From Candidatus Eiseniibacteriota bacterium (GTDB lineage: Bacteria; Eisenbacteria; RBG-16-71-46), in the NCBI GenBank assembly GCA_016178725.1, contig JACOSV010000001.1:1-51564 (forward strand): a stretch of DNA of 51,564 bases, written 5' to 3'. The position numbers and the translations under genes were made by a program. The notes under the pieces are model-generated. The model did not search any database. It saw nothing but the letters and a program-made list of their open reading frames with translations, and was not told the origin of the DNA. Of this stretch, positions 44,702 through 51,564 are shown piece by piece (within the stretch, counting starts at the first letter, position 1; each line of letters begins with the position of its first letter).

Positions 44702-46356
44702 TCCTGCGTCCTCAACGCCCGCACCCGGATGCCGCGCAGCAGCAGCGGGTGCAGGATCACGAGTACCGCCGCCTCGACGCCGACCATCGGCCAGAACACG
44801 CCGTTACGTTCCGCAAGATACGCGCCGAGCAGGAATAGACCGTTCCACAGCATGCCGGCGAACATCAGACCGACGTTGATCGAGCCCTGCCGCCCGCCGG
44901 TCGGCGGCAGCGAGAGCGGCACGTAGTCGCCGGCGAGCCCGCCCATGAGCGACAGCGTCGGCATGGCGATCAAGGCCGGGATCGCGAGCCGCAGCGAGGA
45001 GTGATCGGACAGTCCGAACCAGAGGATCGCGCCCGCGGCGAGCAGGCTCGGCGCGACCAAGAGCACCAGCACCGCCTTGCGCACGCCGTGGAACACCGAC
45101 GCGGTGCCGGCGAGCGGCGCGTAGCGGAACACGTCGGACGCCGCGTACTCGGGGCTCATCTTGAAGGTCATCATCACTGTCGCGGGCAGCGTGCCGGCGA
45201 GGAACACCGCCATCAACGATCCGTAGTGCGGGCCCATCTTGCGGTCCACGATCGCGATCACCGCGAACACGAGCACGGTCGCGAGCGACGGGTAGATGCG
45301 CATGCGGATGTCGCGGTCGCGAGCGAGGTACGCGGTCATGAGCCGGAACGCGCCACGCTCGACCGGATCGCGCATCCACGGTTTGAACAGCCGGTCGAGC
45401 GCAAAGCCACGCGCGCGCGCGGGGCGCGCGTCCGCGGCCGGCGCCGGATCGGCCGCGCGCCGCGCATCGACCGCGGTCTCGCCGAGCGCCGCGATCTGGC
45501 GCGCGTAATCGGCGGCGAGGTAGCGCATCGCGGCCCATACGATGAGCGGCGTCGCCAGCACGGCGACAACGGCAAGCGCGATCGTGCGCGGACCGTGATG
45601 GCCGCCGATCATGAGATCGGTGAGCGCCGCGAACCAGGCCGGCGGCAGCGCCATCAGCCACGGGTTCGCGGTCTCGAGCCCGAAGTTCTGGAAGCGGTCC
45701 ATCATCCGCGGCACGAGCTGGTACGAGACGATCAGCACCGCCTGCACCGCGACCTGCGACCACGACGCGACCGTGTCGAACGTGCGGCGGCTGACGAGCC
45801 GCGCGAGCAGGGCGTAGACGAACACCACCGCCGAGGCGCTGAACAGCACCAGCAGGATCACGCTCGCGAGGTGCGCGAGCGGATACCACCAGCGCGCGTC
45901 GCGCGTGCCGAGGCCGGTGAACATCGGCGCCGCGTTGATCGCCGCGCACACCATCGCCGCGAACGCCACCATGCCGAGGCCCTTGGCGAGCAACAGCGTG
46001 CGCGGGTGGATCGGGCGGTGGCCGAGGATGTCGTTCTCGCGCGCGTCGAACAGCAGCGTGCTCGACTCGGCGATCAGCGTCATCCCGGCGGTGAGGAACG
46101 TGTAGGCGAAGATCAGCAGCGAAAACGTGAAGACGTTGAGCCCGCTGAAGGCCGTCAGGCCGATCACGAATCCGAGCGCGCCGTACATGACGAGCATGAA
46201 GACGAGGCCGCGCGGCCGGCCGCTGCGCCCGGCGAGCATCTTGCCGCGCGTCGCGCGGCGGATCGTGGTGCGGAGGATGGCGCGGACCTGCGCGCGGTCG
46301 ATGCCGTCGGGCACGGGCATGTGGCCGGGCGAGGCCCTGACTGCGGAGGGGAGCAT
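44698..46356 (-). CDS. ABC-2-like exporter permease
   Basis: A 552-residue inner-membrane protein with about 12 hydrophobic segments and a large cytoplasmic stretch near residues 290-350 (LGETAVDARRAADPAPAADA and on). ILAYTFLTAGMTLIAESSTL-like sequence near residue 85, followed by LFDARENDILGHRPIHPRTL and LLAKGL, is typical of ABC exporter membrane components that partner a separate CcmA-type ATPase. A matching ATPase gene lies at 48504-49274 on the same strand, but a broken plus-strand gene sits between them. The ATG at 46356 is chosen as the first in frame. An inverted repeat CTCAC/GTGAG lies just upstream (46359-46374). The cargo is unknown. Confidence 0.75.
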   Translation of the reverse strand: MLPSAVRASPGHMPVPDGIDRAQVRAILRTTIRRATRGKMLAGRSGRPRGLVFMLVMYGALGFVIGLTAFSGLNVFTFSLLIFAYTFLTAGMTLIAESSTLLFDARENDILGHRPIHPRTLLLAKGLGMVAFAAMVCAAINAAPMFTGLGTRDARWWYPLAHLASVILLVLFSASAVVFVYALLARLVSRRTFDTVASWSQVAVQAVLIVSYQLVPRMMDRFQNFGLETANPWLMALPPAWFAALTDLMIGGHHGPRTIALAVVAVLATPLIVWAAMRYLAADYARQIAALGETAVDARRAADPAPAADARPARARGFALDRLFKPWMRDPVERGAFRLMTAYLARDRDIRMRIYPSLATVLVFAVIAIVDRKMGPHYGSLMAVFLAGTLPATVMMTFKMSPEYAASDVFRYAPLAGTASVFHGVRKAVLVLLVAPSLLAAGAILWFGLSDHSSLRLAIPALIAMPTLSLMGGLAGDYVPLSLPPTGGRQGSINVGLMFAGMLWNGLFLLGAYLAERNGVFWPMVGVEAAVLVILHPLLLRGIRVRALRTQE

Positions 46357-46494
46357 GGAATCTCACGCAAGAGTGAGCGGCCATCGCGATGCGCCAATGC
46401 ACATCGCCGAGTCCGATCAGGGATAGCGGTCCGGAAGCTGGACCACGCGGTCGAATGCTGTCAATCAACGCTCACGGTCTGCCCGGAGAACCGT

Positions 46495-46500
46495 TAGCCT
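46495..46500 (+). promoter_or_regulatory. Candidate leaderless -10 (TAGCCT) of the broken secreted-protein gene
   Basis: TAGCCT fits TANNNT and ends 6 nt before the GTG start at 46507. The promoter architecture appears intact although the gene is not. Confidence 0.4.
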
Positions 46501-46506
46501 TTATCC

Positions 46507-48484
46507 GTGACCGCCCCACCGGCCCGCTCCCGCGCACATCACTGTCCCTCAGGTCAAGCTGCGCTGCTCATGGGTGTCGCGGCCCTCCTCGGGCTTTCCT
46601 CTCCCGCCAGCGCGGACTGGCCAGCGGGAGGCGTCCCAGTCTGTCAGGTCTGCGACGCGCGCATTCCGTTGGTAGCCCCTGATGGCCTCGGCGGCGCTTT
46701 CGTGGCCTGGGAAGATCTGCGGAATGGGAACGACGACATCTATGTTCAACACCTCACAGCCTCGGGAATGATTTCCCCGGGTTGACCCATCGACGGTATC
46801 CCAGTCTGCACGGACCCTGGTGCTCAGTACTTGGGAATGAATGGACCTCTCGTAAGTGACGGATCAGGTGGCGTGATCATTCCTTGGACGGATTACCGCA
46901 ATGCAGGTCAGGGTGGGACGGATGCTGACATCTACGCTCAGCGCATTCTTGGCGACGGCAGCATCGCGCCGGGATGGCTGACGAACGGCACGCCTGTGAC
47001 TAGGGCCCCGAGCAGTGACCAGCTCCCCGTGTTGATCTCCGATGGGACGGGAGGAGCGTTCATTGCATGGGACGACATGACGAATCATCAGATCAATCTG
47101 CAACACCTGACGGGGCTCGGGGAAGTGGCCGTTGGGTGGGCACTGAACGGGATTCCGATATGCACGCTCCCGAGCGGCGTTCCTAGCCTAGTAGCGGACG
47201 GTAATGGTGGGGCACTGATTGCTTGGGGAGACCTTCGCGATGGTCCAGCGGGTGTATACGGCCAGCGCGTCACTCCTTCTGGACAGCTCGCCCCCGGTTG
47301 GCCCGAGAACGGGGTGCATATCGTCGCGGGGCGATTCATCCGGGGGTTGGCCCTCGATGCAAGTTGGAGGGGCCTACCTTTCCTGTGCCACCGCCGGCTC
47401 CGTGGACGACAAGGACTTCTTCCTGCAACGGTTCACCGGCACTGGCGCGACCGCCCCAGGCTGGCCCGTCGACGGAGCGCCCATCTGCCAGGCTCCCGAC
47501 GAACGGAACTCACTGGAGGTGGTCCCGGATGGACTCGGCGGAGCGCTGCTCGTCTGGGCCGACTACCGCGACTTCTACGACGACGACATCTTCGCGATGC
47601 GCGTGCAGTCTGACGGGACCCGATACCCGGGCTGGCCGCTGGATGGAATGCGGGTGACCGACAACACGGATTTGGACGATTTCCCGAAGTTGGCGGCTGA
47701 TGGGCTGGGCGGCGCCTACCTCTGCTGGGACAACTACACCGGCGTCGATCGCACGCTGGTGCAGCACCTGACCGGCGACGGCCTCCCGGCGCCGGGATGG
47801 CCGAGCGGCGGCCGCGCAATCCCCTCGACCGCGAACATGTTCTCTCCGGTGATCACCGCCGATGGCACCGGCGGGGCGATCGTCGCATGGGAGAGCGGCG
47901 CGCACAGCATTCGCGCGCTGCGCTTCAATGTCGACGGGCCGGTGGCGGTGGCGGTCTCGCTGACCAGCGCCGAGGCACAGCCGGGATGGGTGCGACTCAC
48001 CTGGAGCGCGGCCGCGGGCCCGGCGATTGCGACGGTCGAGCGGCGGACGACGAGCAGCGACTGGGTGACGCTCGCCAGCATCACGGCCGACGGCACCGGC
48101 CGGTTCGTCTACGAGGATCGGTCGGTGACGCCGGGCATGCGCTACGGCTATCGGCTCGCCTATCGCGACGGCGCGATCCCTAGCCACACCGTGGAAACCT
48201 GGGTCGACGTCCCCGCTCCGCGTTTCGCCCTCGGTCGGCTCACTCCCAATCCCTCGGCAGGCGATCCGCTGGTTTCCTTCTCGCTATCGAGCAGCGCGCC
48301 GGCGACGCTGGAGCTGTTCGATCTGGCCGGTCGGGTGGTGGACTCGTACGAGGTCGGCTCACTCGGGATGGGCGCTCACGAGCTGCGACTCGGCGAACGG
48401 AGTCGATTGCGGACCGGCGTCTACACGGTGCGGCTGCGGCAGGGCAACCAGTCCGCCACCGCGAGGGCGGTCATCATTCGCTGA
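46507..48484 (+). pseudogene. Broken secreted propeller protein with FlgD-like domain
   Basis: The GTG at 46507 begins a signal peptide (QAALLMGVAALLGLSSPASA). It is followed by repeats of about 45-50 residues (DGxGGAxxxWxDxRxxxDIYxQ ... GxxxPGWPxDGxPVC), then a fibronectin-like segment and a C-terminal FlgD-like domain (LTPNPSAGDPLVSFSLSSSA to the end). Two lesions break it. TGA at 46783-46785 stands exactly where the repeat has Trp (PGWPIDG). Near 47364 one extra T shifts the frame; removing it restores LALDASGGAYLSCATAG. The first half (to about 47.4 kb) is poorer in GC than its flanks. If the lesions are sequencing errors the intact protein would have 658 residues. Confidence 0.82.
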
Positions 48485-48503
48485 AGTGAGCTGTCGATGG
48501 GAA

Positions 48504-49274
48504 TCACTGCGCGAGCGCCCGGGCGAACTCCTCGGCGCGCGCGAGCAGGTTCTCGGTGGCGGTGAGCCTGTTGAACACGCGCTCGAGCGTCGGCTCGCCG
48601 GCCTGCTGTCGCAGCGCCTCGACGCTGCCGTCGGCGACGATCCGGCCCTGGTGGATGATCACGACCCGTTCGCACACGCGCTCGACCACATCGAGAATGT
48701 GCGAGCAGTAGACGATCGTCTTGCCGTCGCGCGCGAGCGATGTGATGAGCGTCTTGAACGAGAGCGCCGCGTTGGCGTCGAGTCCGTTCAAGGGTTCGTC
48801 GAAGAACACGACCTTCGGATTGTGGAGCAGCGCCGAGGTGATCACGACCTTCTGCTTCATGCCCTTCGAGAACGCCGAGAGCGGCTTGCCGGTCATCTCG
48901 TCGGCGTCGAGCTGGAAGAACTCGGCGAAGCGCGCGATGCGCTGCGCCGCTTCGGCCTCGGGAATGTGGTAGAGCGCGGCGATGAACTCGAGGTACTCGC
49001 GCGCGGTCAGGGCCTCGAACACCGCGCCGGACTCGGGTACGTAGCCGACGATGCGCTTGACGTCGAGCGGCTGCTGCACGACGTCGAATCCTTCGACCTC
49101 GGCGGTGCCCGAGGTCGGCTGCAGCATGCCGATGAGCATCTTGATCGTCGTCGACTTGCCCGCGCCGTTCGGCCCGAGCAGGCCCACGAGCTGACCGGTC
49201 GGGATCTCGAGGTCGATCCCGCACACCGCCTGTTGGTCACCGTACGACTTGGCGAGCTGCCGGAGCCGGATCAT
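48504..49274 (-). CDS. ABC transporter ATP-binding protein (CcmA type)
   Basis: A 256-residue ATPase that energises an ABC exporter. Walker A is GLLGPNGAGKST, the Q-loop region has VGYVPESGAVFEALTAREYL, the signature is LSAFSKGMKQK (a variant of LSGGQ), Walker B is VVFFDEPLNGLDA and the switch His is in VYCSHILD. This class normally pairs with an ABC-2 permease; the nearest candidate is the protein at 44698-46356. The ATG at 49274 overlaps the TGA of the TMEM175-like gene (ATGA), so the two are coupled. Confidence 0.93.
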   Translation of the reverse strand: MIRLRQLAKSYGDQQAVCGIDLEIPTGQLVGLLGPNGAGKSTTIKMLIGMLQPTSGTAEVEGFDVVQQPLDVKRIVGYVPESGAVFEALTAREYLEFIAALYHIPEAEAAQRIARFAEFFQLDADEMTGKPLSAFSKGMKQKVVITSALLHNPKVVFFDEPLNGLDANAALSFKTLITSLARDGKTIVYCSHILDVVERVCERVVIIHQGRIVADGSVEALRQQAGEPTLERVFNRLTATENLLARAEEFARALAQ

Positions 49275-49948
49275 TCGATCGCCCCGCGCGTCGAGCGAGC
49301 GGCGGCCGGCCCGCGCCAAGCCGCCCGCTGCGGCGGGAAGGCGAAGAACGCGGCGAACGCGAGGTTGAGCGCCAGCGAGGCGGTCGCGTTCCAGAACGCC
49401 ACCGCGAACGCGACGACGTAGAACAGCGGCCCGAACCGGTACTGCGCGTGCGTCGCCACGACCTCGGGGTGGTCGTGCGCGACGCGCATGAGCCGCGCGC
49501 GCTTCGACGACATGTAGCGCCACAGCAGGTTGAACGCGATCGCGATGCACACGAACGTGCCCGAGTAGAACGCGGCGGCGACCTTCTCGCCGGGATGGCC
49601 GAGGTAGCTGGCGAGCACCGCAGTCGGATAGGGCGTGAACGTCACGCCGAGCAGCAGCAGGCCGTTGAGGATCAGCAGCATGTGATCGACGCGCTGAACG
49701 AGGCCGAAGATGCGGTGGTGGTTGATCCACATGATGCCGATGGTCGCGAAGCTGGTGAGGAATCCGAGGTAGCTCGGCCAGTCGGCGAGCAGCGCGCGGC
49801 CTAGGCGCGCGGCCGCGTCGCGCGGCACCTTGAACTCGAGCACGAGCAGCGTGATCGCGATCGCGAACACGCCGTCGCTGAACGCCTCGAGGCGCTGCGT
49901 CTCCTTCTCGTCGGCGGATTCGGCGCGCGTGGCATCGATCGCGGACAT
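49271..49948 (-). CDS. TMEM175-family potassium-channel-like protein (DUF1211)
   Basis: A 225-residue membrane protein with six helices. The family signature RLEAFSDGVFAIAITLLVLE (FSDG motif that lines the pore) is in helix 1 and FATIGIMWINHHRIF is conserved in helix 3. Bacterial TMEM175 homologues with a single repeat assemble as tetrameric K+ channels with weak selectivity. I chose the ATG at 49948 (MSAIDATRAESADEKE); TAGGAT lies 8 nt upstream and no Shine-Dalgarno is evident. It heads a unit with the ABC ATPase gene, a pairing for which I know no precedent. Confidence 0.88.
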   Translation of the reverse strand: MSAIDATRAESADEKETQRLEAFSDGVFAIAITLLVLEFKVPRDAAARLGRALLADWPSYLGFLTSFATIGIMWINHHRIFGLVQRVDHMLLILNGLLLLGVTFTPYPTAVLASYLGHPGEKVAAAFYSGTFVCIAIAFNLLWRYMSSKRARLMRVAHDHPEVVATHAQYRFGPLFYVVAFAVAFWNATASLALNLAFAAFFAFPPQRAAWRGPAAARSTRGAIE

Positions 49949-49956
49949 GCCGCCCG

Positions 49957-49962
49957 ATCCTA
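49957..49962 (-). promoter_or_regulatory. Candidate leaderless -10 (TAGGAT) of the TMEM175-like gene
   Basis: TAGGAT ends 8 nt before the ATG at 49948, the same spacing as before oppA and the FemAB-like gene. It occupies the 14-bp gap after the sugar permease stop. Confidence 0.45.
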
Positions 49963-50943
49963 TCAGCTTCGATCGCCCAGCCGCGCCATCGCCGCGTCGA
50001 GCACCGCGGCGATCAGGATCACGGCGCCGAGCACGACCTGCTGCCAGAACGACTGCACGTGGAGCAGATTGAGCCCGTTGTTGAGCACGCCGATCACCAG
50101 CGCGCCGATCAGCGTGCCCGGCACGCCGCCGCGGCCGCCGAAGAGGCTCGTGCCGCCCACGACGACCGCGGCGATCACGTTGAGCTCCCACATCTCGCCG
50201 ATCTTGGGATCGGCGGCCATGAGCTTGCCGGCGTTCATCACGCCGACGAGTCCGCTCGCGGCGCCGGTCAGGGCGTAGACGAGGAGCCGCGTGCGGGCGA
50301 CCGCGATCCCCGAGAGCCGCGCCGCCTCTTCGTTGCTGCCGATCGCGACCACCGAGCGTCCGAACACGGTGCGCGTGAGCAGCGCGTGCGCCAGCGCGAA
50401 CCCGACCAGCATCACCGCGACCGGCACGGGCAGGAGCCGGCCGATCACCCCTTCGAGCACGAACCCGCGGCCGAGCGCCACGAGCCCGGACGGCAGGCCT
50501 TCGTAGATCGGCTCGCCGCGGCACAGGATGAACGCGGCGCCGCGCGCGATCAGCATCGCCGCCAGCGTGACGAGGAACGGCGGCAGCCGGAGCCGCGTGA
50601 TGACGAGGCCCGAGGCGCTGCCGGTGGCGCCGCCCATCGCGACGCCGGCGACGAGGCCACCGGCGATCGCGGCGACCGGGCCAAGCGGCGCGAGCGCGCG
50701 CATCGCGAGCGCCGCGACGACACCGGTCAGGGCCACGAGCGAGCCGACCGAGAGATCGATGCCGCCGGTCACGATCACGAGCGTCATGCCGAAGGCGATC
50801 AGCGCCTCGAACGAGATCTGGCGCGCGACGTTGACCAGGTTCTCGGGTCGCGCGAACAAGCCGCCCGAGACGATCGTCGTCGCGACGACGAGCAGCGCGA
50901 GGACGATCGGCATGCGGTAGCGCACGAGCAGGTCGGCGCGCAT
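49963..50943 (-). CDS. Sugar ABC transporter permease, ribose type
   Basis: A 326-residue inner-membrane protein of the RbsC/AraH family (BPD_transp_2). Characteristic segments are FEALIAFGMTLVIVTGGIDL followed by SVGSLVALTG, PPFLVTLAAMLIARGAAFIL, RSVVAIGSNEEAARLSGIAV, and VIAAVVVGGTSLFGGRGGVP then GTLIGALVIGVLNNGLNLL. It would import a monosaccharide or a related polyol or nucleoside together with the ATPase encoded 2 nt upstream. No periplasmic binding protein gene is visible; it may lie beyond the right edge. The substrate is not identifiable. Confidence 0.93.
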   Translation of the reverse strand: MRADLLVRYRMPIVLALLVVATTIVSGGLFARPENLVNVARQISFEALIAFGMTLVIVTGGIDLSVGSLVALTGVVAALAMRALAPLGPVAAIAGGLVAGVAMGGATGSASGLVITRLRLPPFLVTLAAMLIARGAAFILCRGEPIYEGLPSGLVALGRGFVLEGVIGRLLPVPVAVMLVGFALAHALLTRTVFGRSVVAIGSNEEAARLSGIAVARTRLLVYALTGAASGLVGVMNAGKLMAADPKIGEMWELNVIAAVVVGGTSLFGGRGGVPGTLIGALVIGVLNNGLNLLHVQSFWQQVVLGAVILIAAVLDAAMARLGDRS

Positions 50944-50945
50944 CG

Positions 50946-51564
50946 TCAGCGCCCCGCTCCCGCCGCCGCGGGCGCGCGATCGGCGTCGGGCGCGGTTGCA
51001 AGGCGCAGGAGATCGGCCTGCGCCGTGTCATGCGCGCGATTGTCGAGCGTCGCGACGAGCCGGCCGCGGCACATCACGCCGATCTTGTCGCCCATGCCGA
51101 TCACCTCGGCGAGCTCGGACGACGCCATCACCACCGCCGCGCCCGACGCGGCGATGCGGCGGATGTGCGCGTAGATCTCCTGACGCGCGCCCACGTCCAC
51201 GCCGCGCGTCGGCTCGTCGAGGAGCAGCACGCGATAGGGCCGCGTCATCCACCGGCCAAGCACCACCTTCTGCTGGTTGCCGCCGCTCAACGTGCGCGCC
51301 GCGGCTTCGACCGACGCCGTGCGGATGCCGAGGTCGGCGACGGCGCGGGCCGCGGCCGCCCGTTCGCGCGCGGCGTCGAGCACGCCGTGCGGCGCCACGT
51401 CGGCCAGGCTCGCGAGCGTCACGTTCTCGCGCACGCTGCGCTCGAGCATGAGCCCGGCGCGCTTGCGGTCCTCGGGCAGGCTCGCGATCCCGGCCGCGAT
51501 CGCGGCGCGCGGGCTCGCGAACGGGCCGATGGCGTCGCCGACGGCGACGCGGCCGCTCGCGCGC
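50946..51564 (-). CDS. Sugar ABC transporter ATP-binding protein, RbsA type (5' end beyond window)
   Basis: About 205 C-terminal residues of a two-domain RbsA/MglA-like ATPase; the N-terminal half lies past the right edge. The segment IAAGIASLPEDRKRAGLMLE followed by RSVRENVTLA is the conserved start of the second nucleotide-binding domain's helical part. The signature LSGGNQQKVVLGRW, Walker B VLLLDEPTRGVDVGARQEIY and switch region VVMASSELAEVIGMGDKIGV are all present. The C-terminal tail is Ala/Asp/Pro-rich. It is separated from the permease start by 2 nt. Confidence 0.93.
   Translation of the reverse strand, partial: RASGRVAVGDAIGPFASPRAAIAAGIASLPEDRKRAGLMLERSVRENVTLASLADVAPHGVLDAARERAAAARAVADLGIRTASVEAAARTLSGGNQQKVVLGRWMTRPYRVLLLDEPTRGVDVGARQEIYAHIRRIAASGAAVVMASSELAEVIGMGDKIGVMCRGRLVATLDNRAHDTAQADLLRLATAPDADRAPAAAGAGR

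Noticed and set aside
46783-46785. UGA recoded as tryptophan
   Set aside because: All intact genes here that end in TGA use it as a true stop with overlapping downstream starts, and the same gene has an independent frameshift; a pseudogene or sequencing error is simpler.

Overview
The window is a very GC-rich (by eye about 70%, locally over 80%) stretch of bacterial chromosome with densely packed genes, many 1-4 nt start/stop overlaps (ATGA, GTGA, TTGA) and no RNA genes that I could see. Three secreted proteins end in a FlgD-like Ig/sorting domain, two are subtilases, and an outer-membrane peptidase/propeller/barrel fusion is present. This points to a diderm, protein-degrading heterotroph. 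The style fits uncultured lineages such as Candidatus Eisenbacteria or relatives of Gemmatimonadota; that placement is inference from protein architecture only.

Layout. 1-6.7 kb (minus): a nucleobase-catabolism operon transcribed from a leader with two hairpins: methylmalonate-semialdehyde dehydrogenase, beta-ureidopropionase, an SGNH hydrolase, an unknown protein, dihydropyrimidinase, a DUF4242 protein and a truncated DUF4199 membrane protein. 6.9-9.3 kb (minus): Nudix hydrolase, phosphodiester glycosidase, site-2 protease with CBS domains. 9.4-10.3 kb: an HNH endonuclease remnant wrecked by a hairpin-flanked repeat element. 10.3-15.2 kb (minus): a TPR protein, a three-subunit xanthine dehydrogenase and a small zinc-ribbon protein. 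15.5-22.9 kb (plus): the outer-membrane peptidase fusion, an oligopeptide transporter oppABC interrupted by a second copy of the repeat element, and a DinB protein.

22.9-30.5 kb is a compositionally distinct (about 62-65% GC in sampled lines) signalling island: two divergent operons, each pairing a small sensor with a large hybrid histidine kinase. One pair is a FIST-domain protein plus kinase, closely resembling NosP/NahK nitric-oxide sensing; the other is a thioredoxin-like RedB-type protein plus a kinase with a His-rich membrane sensor. No output regulator lies in the window.

30.5-40.6 kb (minus): a double rhodanese lacking both catalytic cysteines, an FAD oxidoreductase, a MATE exporter, a CsgG-like lipoprotein, a 26-bp palindromic tandem array, a large subtilase, a CPBP protease and a LysE exporter. 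40.6-44.1 kb (plus): a FemAB-like transferase, a 29-bp tandem array and a second subtilase. 44.1-51.6 kb: DNA-3-methyladenine glycosylase, an ABC exporter permease, a broken secreted-protein gene, an ABC ATPase, a TMEM175-type channel and a truncated sugar ABC transporter.

A recurrent feature is a TANNNT-like -10 hexamer ending only 6-8 nt before the start codon of genes heading transcription units, which suggests widespread leaderless mRNAs. The most novel items are the two-copy hairpin element with a conserved core but different, internally complementary arms, and the paired NosP-like/RedB-like kinase island.
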